DNA of 64,000 nt from Spongiivirga citrea. GTDB taxonomy: Bacteria > Bacteroidota > Bacteroidia > Flavobacteriales > Flavobacteriaceae. The position numbers and the translations under genes are program-made. The notes beneath the pieces were generated by a model. The model searched no databases. It was not told where the DNA came from and worked only from the letters and a program-made list of their open reading frames with translations. Below are positions 27,020-37,037 of this stretch, piece after piece. Numbering within the stretch: the stretch's first letter is position 1; each line of letters starts with the position of its first letter. The stretch is from the NCBI RefSeq assembly GCF_010671565.1, contig NZ_JAABOQ010000005.1:372001-436000 (forward strand), in the 5' to 3' direction.

Positions 27020-27784
27020 TTAAAAACCTCTCTTGGTTAGCCAAGCATTTAAATGCTCGTTAAAAGTATCTGGATCCTCCATCATTGGTGCATGACCACA
27101 TTCTTCAATCCAGTACAAATCGGCATCTGGTAATAAGTTTTCAAACTCTACCGCGACTTCTGGTGGCGTTACAGTGTCATTTTTTCCCCAAATAATACAT
27201 GTTGGAGTATGCATATCTGGTAGATCTTTCGACATATTATGACGAATGGCACTTTTAGAAATAGCTAGGGTTTTAACCAGCTTATTTCTGTCGTTAATAG
27301 TCGCAAAGACTTCATCAACGATATCTTTTGTAGCAACCTCAGGATTGTAAAAAACATCCTGCGCTTTTTTCTTCACAAATTCATAATCTCCACGTCTTGG
27401 GTAACTATCGCCCATTGCACTTTCGTAAAGACCAGAGCTACCTGTAATTACCAGGCCTTTTACCTTTTCAGGAAAAAGCTTCGTATGCAAAAGTCCAATG
27501 TGACCTCCAAGAGAGTTTCCTAATAAAATAACTTGATCAAAACCTTTATGCTCGATAAATTCTTCAAGATAAGTAGCAAAACTTTTTACGGTCGTTTTTA
27601 TAAGCGACATATCGTAAATAGGAAGTTCTGGAATTACAATTTTATAGCCTTTCGGAGCGAAGAAATTGGTGACACCGTCAAAGTTGCTTAGCCCGCCCAT
27701 CAAACCATGTAGGATGATAATTGGTGTTCCTTCACCTAGTTCTAAATAACTGAATTTTCCTTCCTTCTTTATGTGGTTTTTCAT
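27020..27784 (-). CDS. Alpha/beta hydrolase
   Basis: A 254-residue alpha/beta hydrolase. The oxyanion region HGLMGGLSN, the nucleophile elbow GNSLGGH, an acid in WGKNDTVTPP and the terminal His in ECGHAPMMEDP form a complete Ser-Asp-His triad. No signal peptide. I chose the ATG at 27784 (MKNHIKKEGKFSYLELG); a TTG five codons upstream is also open. The substrate cannot be told; homologues next to dcw clusters in Flavobacteriia are generally annotated only as hydrolases. Confidence 0.88.
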   Translation of the reverse strand: MKNHIKKEGKFSYLELGEGTPIIILHGLMGGLSNFDGVTNFFAPKGYKIVIPELPIYDMSLIKTTVKSFATYLEEFIEHKGFDQVILLGNSLGGHIGLLHTKLFPEKVKGLVITGSSGLYESAMGDSYPRRGDYEFVKKKAQDVFYNPEVATKDIVDEVFATINDRNKLVKTLAISKSAIRHNMSKDLPDMHTPTCIIWGKNDTVTPPEVAVEFENLLPDADLYWIEECGHAPMMEDPDTFNEHLNAWLTKRGF

Positions 27785-27809
27785 TCGTGGGATTCGCAAA
27801 TATCAACCG

Positions 27810-27817
27810 CAAATATA
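27810..27817 (-). promoter_or_regulatory. Putative -7 promoter element of the hydrolase-engB unit
   Basis: Minus-strand TATATTTG matches TAnnTTTG 26 bp upstream of the chosen start at 27784. No clear -33 box is seen. Confidence 0.35.
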
Positions 27818-27981
27818 GGCATTTAGGAATTATCAATCTTGTTTAAAATTAAAGCCTTAAAACTCAGGTTTTATAGGTTTTTTCTTGTGTTTTTTTTGCT
27901 TGAAAATTAAAGAATAAAGTTTTGTAGGTGGTCGAAAGAAATGGAGTTTTTTGGGATCGAGTAGTAGAACTTATCAACAAA

Positions 27982-28007
27982 GTGGTATAAAGTGGTAAAA
28001 TGTGGTA
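27982..28007 (+). promoter_or_regulatory. MraZ-box operator: three GTGGTA repeats
   Basis: Three direct copies of GTGGTA begin at 27982, 27992 and 28002, an exact 10-bp period. This matches the layout of known MraZ operators, in which short G-rich repeats spaced one helical turn apart are bound by the MraZ ring. They lie 51-76 bp before the mraZ start and just upstream of a TATATTTG -7 element (28018-28025), so MraZ probably autoregulates the cluster here. Confidence 0.8.
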
Positions 28008-28017
28008 TATTTTTCGA

Positions 28018-28025
28018 TATATTTG
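28018..28025 (+). promoter_or_regulatory. Putative -7 element of the dcw cluster promoter
   Basis: TATATTTG is an exact TAnnTTTG match 32 bp before mraZ. The expected -33 position falls within the GTGGTA repeats and has no TTTG box, which fits an operator-overlapped promoter. Confidence 0.5.
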
Positions 28026-28057
28026 GTTTTTAAACAAATGCCCCAAGTCATTTTGTG

Positions 28058-28522
28058 ATGAACTCATTGATAGGAACATACGAGTGTAAGGTTGATGCGA
28101 AAGGTCGCGTCATGTTGCCAGTTGCCATGAAAAAGCAATTGAGTCCGATCATTGAAAAAGGTTTTGTGGTAAAACGAGCTGTGTTCCAGCCGTGTTTAGA
28201 GTTGTATCCAATTGATGAATGGGAGAAGATGATGCAAAAAGTTGGAAAGTTAAACAGGTTTAAGCCAAAGAATAATGACTTCATCCGTCGTTTTTCTGCA
28301 GGGGTTAAGCCAGTAGAACTTGATAGTACGGGAAGACTTCAGATTCCGAAAGACCTTGTCGCTTTTGCAGGAATTAGCAAAAACTTAGTCCTGTCATCAG
28401 CGGTAAATATCATTGAGATATGGGATAAGGATCGCTATGAAAAAGCTATTGACGATGCTGCTCTGGATTTTGCGGAGTTGGCAGAAGAGGTAATGGGAAA
28501 TGATGAAGAAGATGTATCATAA
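28058..28522 (+). CDS. mraZ: Transcriptional regulator MraZ
   Basis: A 154-residue protein with two AbrB-like SpoVT domains. Each has its hallmark: DAKGRVMLPVAMK in the first and DSTGRLQIPKDLVAFAGI in the second. MraZ binds repeats upstream of its own gene and represses the dcw cluster; three candidate boxes lie just upstream. I chose the ATG at 28058 (MNSLIGTYECKVD); a GTG directly before it is also in frame. Its 3' end overlaps rsmH by 11-23 bp. Confidence 0.95.
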   Translation: MNSLIGTYECKVDAKGRVMLPVAMKKQLSPIIEKGFVVKRAVFQPCLELYPIDEWEKMMQKVGKLNRFKPKNNDFIRRFSAGVKPVELDSTGRLQIPKDLVAFAGISKNLVLSSAVNIIEIWDKDRYEKAIDDAALDFAELAEEVMGNDEEDVS

Positions 28523-29405
28523 TCCGGTTTTACTAAAGGAGACAGTTGATGGTCTGGCGATTAATGAGGATGGAATTTATGTCGATGTCACTTTTGGTGG
28601 TGGAGGTCATGCTAAAGAAATATTAAGCCGACTTGGTCCGAAAGGAAAGTTATATGCTTTTGATCAGGATAAAGACGCTTTAGAAAATGATATAGATGAT
28701 GATCGTTTTACGCTTATCAATCAGAACTTTCGATTTCTTCAACGATATCTGAAGTTTTACGGTGTAAAGGAGGTTGATGGTATTTTGGGAGATTTTGGTG
28801 TTTCATCGCATCAATTTGATGAAGGAAGTCGGGGTTTTTCTACTCGATTTGAAGGAGATCTTGATATGCGAATGGATCAAACAGGGGCTTTAAGCGCCTA
28901 CAATGTCATTAATGAATATGATGAGGAAGCGCTTAGAAGTATGTTCTTTCAATATGGTGAATTGAGAAATGCAAGGCAATTGGCTTCAACCATTGTAATT
29001 GGTCGAGCAGATGCGACGATAAAAACCAGCGAGCAGCTAAAGACTGTTTTAAAAAAGCATTTGCCGCAGCATAAACAGCATAAGTTGTTAGCGCAGATTT
29101 ATCAAGCAATTCGTATTGAAGTAAATCAGGAAATTGAAGTGCTAAAAGAGTTTTTAGAACAGGTTCCTAAAGTGTTGTCAAAGGATGGGCGATTGTCTGT
29201 TATTTCATATCACTCCCTTGAAGATAGATTGGTAAAACGATTTATTCGAAGTGGAATGTTTGAAGGAGAACCTGAAAAAGATATGTTCGGTAATGTTGAT
29301 GTCCCACTTAAAAAAGTTGGGGGATTGATTGTTCCATCGGCAGAAGAAATAAAAGAAAATAACAGAGCAAGAAGTGCAAAACTTCGAATAGCTAAAAAGT
29401 TATAA
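28500..29405 (+). CDS. rsmH: 16S rRNA (cytosine1402-N4)-methyltransferase RsmH
   Basis: A 301-residue methyltransferase (MraW). Signatures are YHNPVLLKE at the N-terminus, the SAM site YVDVTFGGGGHA, DFGVSSHQFDEGSRGFS and the late SYHSLEDRLVKRF. It methylates C1402 in 16S rRNA. The start is uncertain: ATG occurs at 28500, 28503 and 28512, and the last (MYHNPVLL) best matches the usual family N-terminus. It overlaps mraZ, and its stop touches the ftsL start. Confidence 0.96.
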   Translation: MMKKMYHNPVLLKETVDGLAINEDGIYVDVTFGGGGHAKEILSRLGPKGKLYAFDQDKDALENDIDDDRFTLINQNFRFLQRYLKFYGVKEVDGILGDFGVSSHQFDEGSRGFSTRFEGDLDMRMDQTGALSAYNVINEYDEEALRSMFFQYGELRNARQLASTIVIGRADATIKTSEQLKTVLKKHLPQHKQHKLLAQIYQAIRIEVNQEIEVLKEFLEQVPKVLSKDGRLSVISYHSLEDRLVKRFIRSGMFEGEPEKDMFGNVDVPLKKVGGLIVPSAEEIKENNRARSAKLRIAKKL

Positions 29406-29722
29406 TGATTAAAAAAGGGATATACGATATACTAAAAGGCAAGTTTTTGATAAACGAAGATGCCTTTAAAAATTGGCGTTTTATCCTATTTGCAGCGCTA
29501 TTGGCGCTGATAATGATTGCCAGTTCGCACAGAGCAGAAAAAAAAGTACATGAAATAGCGCGATTGAGCGCTGAAGTTAAAGAGTTACGATCAGAATATA
29601 TCGATTTACATAAAAGCCTAATGGTGCTTAAAATGGAATCTCAGATCGCAAAACATATGGTGTATCGGGAGGTTTTTCCTTCAGAAACCCCACCAGTAAA
29701 AATTAAAGTTAAAAACGAATAA
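29405..29722 (+). CDS. ftsL: FtsL-like division protein
   Basis: A 105-residue bitopic protein: cytoplasmic N-terminus (1-24), one membrane helix (about 25-41) and a periplasmic coiled coil rich in Leu, Glu and Lys. It sits between rsmH and ftsI, the standard ftsL position, and overlaps the rsmH stop by one base. FtsL is poorly conserved in sequence, so topology and synteny carry the call. It is expected to join FtsQ and FtsI/W in the divisome. Confidence 0.85.
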   Translation: MIKKGIYDILKGKFLINEDAFKNWRFILFAALLALIMIASSHRAEKKVHEIARLSAEVKELRSEYIDLHKSLMVLKMESQIAKHMVYREVFPSETPPVKIKVKNE

Positions 29723-29731
29723 CAAGTTAGG

Positions 29732-31723
29732 TTGCCAGTTAACGAAAAGAACATATTGAACCGATTGTATTTTGTAGCAGGATGTATGTTCCTCTTCGCT
29801 ATTGGAGTGGCCGTTAAGCTTGTCAATATTCAAGTTTCAGAGGGGAAGAAATATAAGGAACTTGCACAAATAAGCAATTTCAAGAGTGATACTATTGTCG
29901 CTAATCGGGGTAATATTTATGCGGCTGATGGTAGTTTGCTGGCCACTTCTATGCCTAAATACGATATCCGGGTTGATGTAATGGCACCCGTATCTCTGGG
30001 AAATTTTAATGAAAACTTAAAGCCACTTTCAGATTCTCTTTCTGTAATGCTGGGTAAACCATCATCTTACTACCAACAGAAATTGAGGAAAGCTCGCAGT
30101 ACAAAAAATAGATATCTATTGATAACGAGAGGTTTGGGTTATGCTGAATATATGCGTATAAAGAGCTTTCCAATGTTCAACTTAGGGGCCTACAAAGGCG
30201 GACTTATTGTTGAGCAAAGAACGATTCGCGAGCACCCGATTGGTAAAATGGCGGAGCGTACGATTGGCCATGACCGAAAAGACGAAGAAGGGTATTATAG
30301 TAGAGTTGGTATTGAAGGTGCTTTTCGTGAATTTTTAAGAGGTAGTGAAGGTTATCAGCTCAAACAAAAAATAGCAAAAGGTCAGTGGAAACCGATCGAT
30401 AATGCAAATGAGGTTGAGCCAAAGGACGGATATGATGTAGTGACTACTATTGATGTGAACATGCAAGATATCGCACATCAATCATTACTAAAACAACTGG
30501 AATATTATAAGGCTGATCACGGAACGGTGGTGGTGATGGAAACCAAAACTGGCGAGATTAAAGCCATTTCTAATTTAGGAAAGGCTAAAGCAGGCGGGTA
30601 TTATGAGCGCTTAAATTATGCAGTAGGTGAATCGCATGAACCTGGCTCAACTTTTAAGTTAATGACCATGGTCGCCGCTTTAGAAGATCGAGTTATTGAT
30701 ACCAGTGATATGGTCGATACGGGAAATGGTCGCTACAAATTTTATGATCGCACCGTGCGAGATTCAAAATGGGGCGGATTCGGAAAAATCTCAATGGCCG
30801 AAGCATTTGAGCTGTCATCAAATGTCGCATTTGCCAGAATAATTGATGAAAAATACAAGCAAAAGCCAGAGCGTTTTGTCAACCGTCTATATAATATGGG
30901 GTTGAATGAAAAGCTAGGACTTCCCATTTTAGGTGAAGGCAATCCGAGTATTCCGCATCCTACTGATAAATATTGGTCAGGAACTTCATTGCCTTGGATG
31001 ACGCATGGATATGGAGTTTCGATGACTGCTTTGCAAACACTAACATTTTATAATGCCATCGCCAATGATGGTAAAATGGTAAAACCTCGATTTATAAAAG
31101 AGGTGCGTGCCTGGAATAAATCTTACAAATCATACAAAACAGAGGTCATTGACGCAGCTATTTGTAGCAAAGAAACGGCACTTAAAGCGCAGCAGATGAT
31201 GAAGAATGTGGTGCGTCGTGGTACTGCTAAGAATATATATGATTCTAACTTTTCGATGGCAGGTAAAACCGGGACTTGTCAATATAATTATTGGATAGAG
31301 TCTGGTCGATACATTTCCTCATTTGCAGGCTATTTTCCAGCCGATGAGCCAAAATACTCATGTGTAGTAGTAATTCATCAACCTGATAAGGAGATTGGTT
31401 ATTACGGTGCCGATGTTGCTGCGCCAGTTTTCAAGGATATTGCTATGAAAATATATGCTGAAACCCCTTCAGTTGATGAGATTGAAAACTTGGTGGTCGA
31501 TAATGTAATGAGTAGTGAAGATTTTGAGGAGTATTATGAAAAAGCGCAGGGAGATCAAAAAACAATGCCAAATGTAAAAGGAATGGTGGTGATGGATGCT
31601 GTAGCTCTTTTAGAAAATATGGGGCTAAAAGTAAATTTTACCGGAACGGGAAAGATCAAAAATCAATCGATAAAACCAGGAGTAAAGCTTGAAGGAGTAA
31701 AACTGGTCGAATTGAAAAGTTAA
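29732..31723 (+). CDS. ftsI: Division-specific penicillin-binding protein (FtsI/PBP3) with PASTA domain
   Basis: A 663-residue class B PBP. One membrane helix (about 13-31) is followed by the pedestal and the transpeptidase domain with STFK (Ser306-Lys309), SSN (362-364) and KTG (512-514). A single C-terminal PASTA domain (about 608-663, MPNVKGMVVMDAVALLENMG) is present. Translation probably starts at TTG 29732; the next Met lies inside the membrane helix. It forms the septal synthase with FtsW. Confidence 0.95.
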   Translation: MPVNEKNILNRLYFVAGCMFLFAIGVAVKLVNIQVSEGKKYKELAQISNFKSDTIVANRGNIYAADGSLLATSMPKYDIRVDVMAPVSLGNFNENLKPLSDSLSVMLGKPSSYYQQKLRKARSTKNRYLLITRGLGYAEYMRIKSFPMFNLGAYKGGLIVEQRTIREHPIGKMAERTIGHDRKDEEGYYSRVGIEGAFREFLRGSEGYQLKQKIAKGQWKPIDNANEVEPKDGYDVVTTIDVNMQDIAHQSLLKQLEYYKADHGTVVVMETKTGEIKAISNLGKAKAGGYYERLNYAVGESHEPGSTFKLMTMVAALEDRVIDTSDMVDTGNGRYKFYDRTVRDSKWGGFGKISMAEAFELSSNVAFARIIDEKYKQKPERFVNRLYNMGLNEKLGLPILGEGNPSIPHPTDKYWSGTSLPWMTHGYGVSMTALQTLTFYNAIANDGKMVKPRFIKEVRAWNKSYKSYKTEVIDAAICSKETALKAQQMMKNVVRRGTAKNIYDSNFSMAGKTGTCQYNYWIESGRYISSFAGYFPADEPKYSCVVVIHQPDKEIGYYGADVAAPVFKDIAMKIYAETPSVDEIENLVVDNVMSSEDFEEYYEKAQGDQKTMPNVKGMVVMDAVALLENMGLKVNFTGTGKIKNQSIKPGVKLEGVKLVELKS

Positions 31724-31736
31724 AATAACAATTAAA

Positions 31737-33200
31737 GTGCTACAACTAAAGGACATATTATATAGGGTATCTCTGGACTCAATAGTGGGTAGCACAACTA
31801 TTGTTATAAATAATATTTGTTTTGACTCTAGAAAAGTTTCTTTAAATGATGCCTTTGTAGCAATAAGGGGAACGCAGGTCGATGGACATGACTATATAGA
31901 AAAAGCTGTTGCCCAGGGCGCTTTGGCTGTTATCTGTGAAAAGCTTCCTGATAATTTGGTGAATGGTGTAACTTATGTAAAGGTCAATGATTGTAATCAG
32001 GCACTGGCTTTAATGGCTTCTAACTACTATGAGGTGCCTTCTGAGAACCTAAAGCTTGTAGGTGTTACCGGCACAAATGGAAAAACCACGATTGCATCTC
32101 TGTTGTATCAGCTGTTTAAAGATGCTGGTTTTAAGGTAGGGTTGTTATCTACAGTACATGTATTGGTTAACGATAAAGTTCACCAAGCAACGCATACCAC
32201 TCCAGATTCCTTGACGATTAATCGGTATTTGAAAGAAATGAGTGAGGAAGGGGTTGAGTTCTGTTTTATGGAAGTCAGCTCACATGGCATTCATCAAAAA
32301 AGAACTGCTGGATTGACATTTGCTGGCGGAATTTTCACCAATCTATCGCATGATCATCTCGACTATCACAATTCATTCGCTGAGTATCGCGATGTGAAAA
32401 AAGTGTTTTTTGATGAGCTTCCTAAGTCGGCTTTTGCATTGTCAAACATTGATGATAAAAACGGACTATATATGCTTCAGAATACTGGGGCTAAAAAATA
32501 TACCTACGCATTAAAAACCTATGCTGATTATAAAGGGCAGGTGTTAGAAAATCAGTTTAGCGGATTGCTGTTAAAACTGAATGATCAAGAATTGTGGTCA
32601 ACACTTATAGGGAGTTTTAATGCCTACAATCTGGTTGCTATTTACGCAACTGCAGAATTACTTGGATTAGAGTCCATTGAAATCCTTCAAATAATTAGCG
32701 GATTAGAAAGTGTTTCAGGTCGCTTTCAATACTTCGTAAATCACGATAAGATAACGACCATAGTCGACTACTCTCATACACCTGATGCCCTTAAGAATGT
32801 ATTGGAAACGATTAATGATATCCGCACGAAAAATGAGGAATTAATAACTGTTGTGGGCTGTGGTGGAGACCGAGATAAGACCAAGCGTCCTAAAATGGCG
32901 CATATAGCATCAGCTTTAAGTACGAAGGCAATTTTTACTAGCGACAATCCGCGAAGTGAAGATCCTGATACGATTATAGCCGAAATGGAAGCTGGTGTCG
33001 AACCTCAGAATTATAAAAAAACTCTTTCAATTACAGATAGAAGGCAAGCGATAAAAACGGCAATTCAATTAGCTCAGGCAAATGATATTATTCTCATTGC
33101 GGGAAAAGGTCATGAAACTTATCAGGAAATAAAAGGAGAACGAACCGATTTTGATGATTTCAAAATCGCACAAGAATTAATGGAAAAGTTAAAGAAATAA
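31737..33200 (+). CDS. murE: UDP-MurNAc-tripeptide synthetase MurE
   Basis: A 487-residue Mur ligase with ATP-binding motif GVTGTNGKTT (about 110), central SHDHLDYH and C-terminal domain. The DNPR motif (SDNPRSEDP) indicates meso-diaminopimelate as the added residue, the usual form in Gram-negative cells. It starts with GTG at 31737, 13 bp after ftsI; no Met exists until deep in the protein. It catalyses the third amino-acid addition to the wall precursor. Confidence 0.96.
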   Translation: MLQLKDILYRVSLDSIVGSTTIVINNICFDSRKVSLNDAFVAIRGTQVDGHDYIEKAVAQGALAVICEKLPDNLVNGVTYVKVNDCNQALALMASNYYEVPSENLKLVGVTGTNGKTTIASLLYQLFKDAGFKVGLLSTVHVLVNDKVHQATHTTPDSLTINRYLKEMSEEGVEFCFMEVSSHGIHQKRTAGLTFAGGIFTNLSHDHLDYHNSFAEYRDVKKVFFDELPKSAFALSNIDDKNGLYMLQNTGAKKYTYALKTYADYKGQVLENQFSGLLLKLNDQELWSTLIGSFNAYNLVAIYATAELLGLESIEILQIISGLESVSGRFQYFVNHDKITTIVDYSHTPDALKNVLETINDIRTKNEELITVVGCGGDRDKTKRPKMAHIASALSTKAIFTSDNPRSEDPDTIIAEMEAGVEPQNYKKTLSITDRRQAIKTAIQLAQANDIILIAGKGHETYQEIKGERTDFDDFKIAQELMEKLKK

Positions 33201-33242
33201 GCTTGGCTTCCTCTTCGATAGAGGAGGAGAAATAAAAGGCAT

Positions 33243-34478
33243 ATGTTATATTATTTATTTGAATATTTAGAACAACATTACCAATTCCCTGGAGCTGGGC
33301 TTTTCCAGTTTATTACTTTCCGGGCGGCAATGGCTGTGCTGTTTTCATTGCTGATCTCAATGATCTATGGTCGTCGTATCATCAACTATTTACAAGCAAA
33401 ACAAGTTGGCGAAACGGTTCGTGATTTAGGGCTGAAAGGTCAAAACGAAAAAGCTGGTACACCGACGATGGGTGGTGTGATTATTATTCTCGCAACTTTA
33501 ATACCTGTACTGCTATTTGCTAAGCTAGATAATATCTACATCATCATGCTTTTGGCCTCTACTGTTTGGATGGGTATTATCGGTTTCGTTGATGATTATA
33601 TAAAAGTATTCAAGAAAGATAAGGAGGGGTTAAAAGGACGATTCAAAGTTCTTGGTCAAATAGGACTTGGCATTCTAGTTGGTGCAACGATGTTTTTTCA
33701 TGAGGATATTACTATTCGGCAAGAGCTTAAATCTCCGAATTCTAATCAAGAGATTGTAGTAAATGGCCCTGCGGCAAGGGAGTTTCAGTCGGATGAAAAG
33801 TCTACTAAAACTACTATTCCATTTACTAAAAATAATGAGTTTGATTATGCTGATCTTATTACGTGGGCAGGCGATGGTTATGAAAAGTACGCTTGGTTAA
33901 TTTTTATTCCAATTGTCATTGTCATTATTACGGCAGTATCAAATGGCGCCAATTTAACTGATGGTATCGACGGTCTCGCGGCTGGTACATCGGCTATAGC
34001 GGTGTTGACTCTAGGCATATTTGCTTTCGTTTCGGGTAACATTATTTTCTCCGATTATCTCAATATCATGTATATCCCTAATGTGGGTGAGACTACGATT
34101 TATATCGCTGCTTTTACGGGAGCTTTAATCGGATTCTTATGGTATAACACCTACCCAGCGCAAGTATTTATGGGAGACACAGGAAGTCTTACCATCGGCG
34201 GGATAATTGCAGTACTGGCAGTCGCAGTAAGAAAAGAATGGTTGATTCCCATTTTATGTGGAATCTTTTTAGCAGAAAACGTATCCGTAATAATGCAAGT
34301 AAGCTGGTTTAAATACACCAGAAAAAAATACGGTGAAGGAAGACGCATTTTTTTAATGTCGCCCTTGCATCACCATTATCAGAAAAAGGGATATCACGAA
34401 AGTAAAATAGTAGCGCGCTTTTGGATTATTGGAATTCTTTTGGCGATCCTAACAGTGGTCACTTTAAAACTGAGATAA
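33243..34478 (+). CDS. mraY: Phospho-MurNAc-pentapeptide transferase MraY
   Basis: A 411-residue polytopic enzyme that makes lipid I at the inner membrane. Conserved catalytic segments are present: [43 protein letters not shown] and the HHHYQKKG loop. As in other Bacteroidota it is longer than the E. coli enzyme owing to an insertion of about 50 residues after the third helix (about 150-205), rich in Ser, Asn and Lys. Canonical ATG start. Confidence 0.96.
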   Translation: MLYYLFEYLEQHYQFPGAGLFQFITFRAAMAVLFSLLISMIYGRRIINYLQAKQVGETVRDLGLKGQNEKAGTPTMGGVIIILATLIPVLLFAKLDNIYIIMLLASTVWMGIIGFVDDYIKVFKKDKEGLKGRFKVLGQIGLGILVGATMFFHEDITIRQELKSPNSNQEIVVNGPAAREFQSDEKSTKTTIPFTKNNEFDYADLITWAGDGYEKYAWLIFIPIVIVIITAVSNGANLTDGIDGLAAGTSAIAVLTLGIFAFVSGNIIFSDYLNIMYIPNVGETTIYIAAFTGALIGFLWYNTYPAQVFMGDTGSLTIGGIIAVLAVAVRKEWLIPILCGIFLAENVSVIMQVSWFKYTRKKYGEGRRIFLMSPLHHHYQKKGYHESKIVARFWIIGILLAILTVVTLKLR

Positions 34479-34487
34479 GTATCAGAA

Positions 34488-35822
34488 ATGAAAAAGCTGG
34501 TCATACTTGGTGGAGGAGAAAGTGGAGTTGGAACTGCGGTTCTAGGAAAACAAAAAGGCTACGAAGTATTTGTATCTGATAAGGGGCAAATAGCAAAAAA
34601 GTACAAAGACGTTCTTGAACATTTTGAGATTTTATGGGAAGAAGGTAAACATACCGAAGCTAAGATATTGGATGCAGATGTAGTGATGAAAAGCCCTGGA
34701 ATTCCAGATACAGTACCATTGGTAAAACAGCTGGTTGAAAAAGGAATTCCGGTGATATCGGAAATTGAATTTGCGGCTGGGTATACAGATGCAACAATCA
34801 TTGGAATAACGGGAAGTAATGGCAAGACCACTACAACAGAGTTAACTAATCATATTCTTAAAGCAGGAGGATTTAACGTAGGAATGGCTGGGAATATTGG
34901 TGACAGCTTTGCAAAAATGGTGTCGGAAAAGAATCATGATTTCTATGTTTTGGAGATCAGTAGTTTTCAGTTAGATGGTATTGTAGATTTCAAACCGCAC
35001 ATCGCTGTATTGACCAATATCACACCAGATCATTTAGATCGATATGATTATAAACTAGAAAATTATACCGCATCCAAATTTCGGATAGCGATGAATCAAA
35101 CAGAGGAGGATTATCTCATTTACGATGCAGATGATCCGATCATTGAGGACTGGCTTCAAAAGCATCCTGTAAAATCACAATTATTGCCTTTTTCGCTTAC
35201 AAAAAAAGTAGATCAAGGCGCATATTTAGAAAACAATCAAATAGTAATAACAGTACACAAACAACAATTTACAATGCCAACAGACATTATTTCATTAGAC
35301 GGAAAGCACAACATCAAAAACGCGATGGCATCCTCCACCGTAGCACAGCTTACCCGTATCAGAAAAGAAACTATTAGAGAGTCGCTCTCTAATTTTCAGG
35401 CGGTACCACACCGTATGGAAAAAGTGCTCAAAATTCAAAATGTAACCTACATTAACGATTCAAAGGCAACCAACGTTAATGCGGCCTTTTATGCTTTAGA
35501 AAGTATGTCAGCTCCAACTGTTTGGATTATTGGCGGTGTTGATAAAGGTAATGACTACACGCCACTTTTTCCGCTGGTACACGAAAAAGTAAAAGCCATT
35601 ATTTGTATTGGTGTTGACAATGACAAAATCATTGAAAATTTTGGTCGTGTGGTTGACATCATGGTTGAGACACAAACCATGAGGGAAGCCGTGCGAGCTG
35701 CTTATGAGTTTGCTGAAAAAGGAGATAATGTATTGTTGTCACCTGCATGCGCAAGTTTCGATTTGTTTGACAATTATGAAGATCGAGGCAATCAATTTAA
35801 AGAAGCAGTACGCAATTTGTAA
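34488..35822 (+). CDS. murD: UDP-MurNAc-L-alanine:D-glutamate ligase MurD
   Basis: A 444-residue Mur ligase. The N-terminal nucleotide-sugar domain begins KKLVILGGGESGVGTAVLG; the P-loop GITGSNGKTTTTE (about 107-119) and the central LTNITPDHLDRY follow. The Mur ligase C-terminal domain contains SKATNVNAAFYAL. It adds D-glutamate to UDP-MurNAc-L-Ala. It lies 9 bp after mraY and 9 bp before ftsW. Confidence 0.96.
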   Translation: MKKLVILGGGESGVGTAVLGKQKGYEVFVSDKGQIAKKYKDVLEHFEILWEEGKHTEAKILDADVVMKSPGIPDTVPLVKQLVEKGIPVISEIEFAAGYTDATIIGITGSNGKTTTTELTNHILKAGGFNVGMAGNIGDSFAKMVSEKNHDFYVLEISSFQLDGIVDFKPHIAVLTNITPDHLDRYDYKLENYTASKFRIAMNQTEEDYLIYDADDPIIEDWLQKHPVKSQLLPFSLTKKVDQGAYLENNQIVITVHKQQFTMPTDIISLDGKHNIKNAMASSTVAQLTRIRKETIRESLSNFQAVPHRMEKVLKIQNVTYINDSKATNVNAAFYALESMSAPTVWIIGGVDKGNDYTPLFPLVHEKVKAIICIGVDNDKIIENFGRVVDIMVETQTMREAVRAAYEFAEKGDNVLLSPACASFDLFDNYEDRGNQFKEAVRNL

Positions 35823-35831
35823 TAGGAAGTA

Positions 35832-37037
35832 GTGAATAGTATTTTTCAAAATATAAAAGGTGATAAAGTGATATGGGCGGTAGTCGGACTACTCGCTGTT
35901 ATCTCATTTATGCCAGTTTATAGCGCAAGCACCAATTTGGTATACGTAGTTGGCAACGGTACCACAATGGGTCATTTAATAAAGCACGGTGTTTTACTGT
36001 TACTGGGCTTTATTGTTATATATGCTATTCATAAAGTACCCTATCATTATTTTTCGGGTTTATCGGTTTTGATGCTTCCTGTAGTCGTGGTGTTGCTTAT
36101 TTATACAATGGCACAAGGCAACACAATTGGAGGGGCAAATGCAAGTAGATGGATTCGTGTTCCTTTCGTCGGGATGACGTTCCAAACGTCATCTTTGGCA
36201 TCGGTAGTGCTTATGATTTATGTAGCGAGGTATTTATCCAAAATAAAAGATAAAATAGTAACCTTTAAAGAGACCTTGGTGCCTCTATGGTTACCCGTTT
36301 TTGTGATTTTGGCACTTATACTACCAGCTAACTTTTCTACTACAGCTATTGTTTTTGCAATGGTCTTGATGTTAACTTTTTTAGGAGGATATCCCATTAA
36401 ATATTTAGGAATTATTCTGGGAGCTGGTTTATTAGGGCTGAGCTTATTTCTGCTTACGGCTAAAGCATTTCCGGATCTCTTTCCAAATCGTGTCGATACA
36501 TGGATAAGTCGTATCGATAATTTTGTTGATGGTGAAGATACTGAAGCCGATTATCAAATTGAAAAAGCTAAAATAGCAATCGCTACAGGAGGGCCACTTG
36601 GTAAAGGCCCCGGCAAAAGCGTACAGAAGAACTTTTTACCGCAGTCTATATCTGATTTTATTTTCGCAATAATTGTTGAGGAATGGGGGTTGTTAGGCGC
36701 ATTTACAATCATATTTCTATATATGATGCTGCTTTTTCGATTAGTTATAGCGGCCTTAAAAGCTCCGACTGTGTTTGGGAAATTATTGGTGATTGGCGTA
36801 GGGCTGCCGATTGTATTTCAAGCGCTTATTAATATGGCGGTTGCTGTAGAATTATTTCCAGTAACGGGCCAAACATTACCCCTTATAAGTTCGGGTGGTA
36901 GTTCTATCTGGATGACCTGTTTGGCATTGGGAATTGTGCTAAGCGTAAGTGCAAAAAGAGAAGAGATTAAGGAATTAGAACTATATGATGAAGACGGAAA
37001 CGAAAATCCGTTGGCGGTGTTAAGTGAAGCAGTATAA
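35832..37037 (+). CDS. ftsW: Division SEDS glycosyltransferase FtsW
   Basis: A 401-residue polytopic SEDS protein. Segments such as [37 protein letters not shown] and [13 protein letters not shown] are typical of FtsW/RodA, and position between murD and murG identifies it as FtsW. It polymerises septal glycan with FtsI. The start is GTG 35832; the next Met lies within the first membrane helix. The 3' end overlaps murG by 14 bp. Confidence 0.95.
   Translation: MNSIFQNIKGDKVIWAVVGLLAVISFMPVYSASTNLVYVVGNGTTMGHLIKHGVLLLLGFIVIYAIHKVPYHYFSGLSVLMLPVVVVLLIYTMAQGNTIGGANASRWIRVPFVGMTFQTSSLASVVLMIYVARYLSKIKDKIVTFKETLVPLWLPVFVILALILPANFSTTAIVFAMVLMLTFLGGYPIKYLGIILGAGLLGLSLFLLTAKAFPDLFPNRVDTWISRIDNFVDGEDTEADYQIEKAKIAIATGGPLGKGPGKSVQKNFLPQSISDFIFAIIVEEWGLLGAFTIIFLYMMLLFRLVIAALKAPTVFGKLLVIGVGLPIVFQALINMAVAVELFPVTGQTLPLISSGGSSIWMTCLALGIVLSVSAKREEIKELELYDEDGNENPLAVLSEAV

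Noticed and set aside
27864-28079. 71-residue minus-strand reading frame in the mraZ upstream region
   Set aside because: AT-rich low-complexity sequence lying over the MraZ boxes and promoter; not protein-like.
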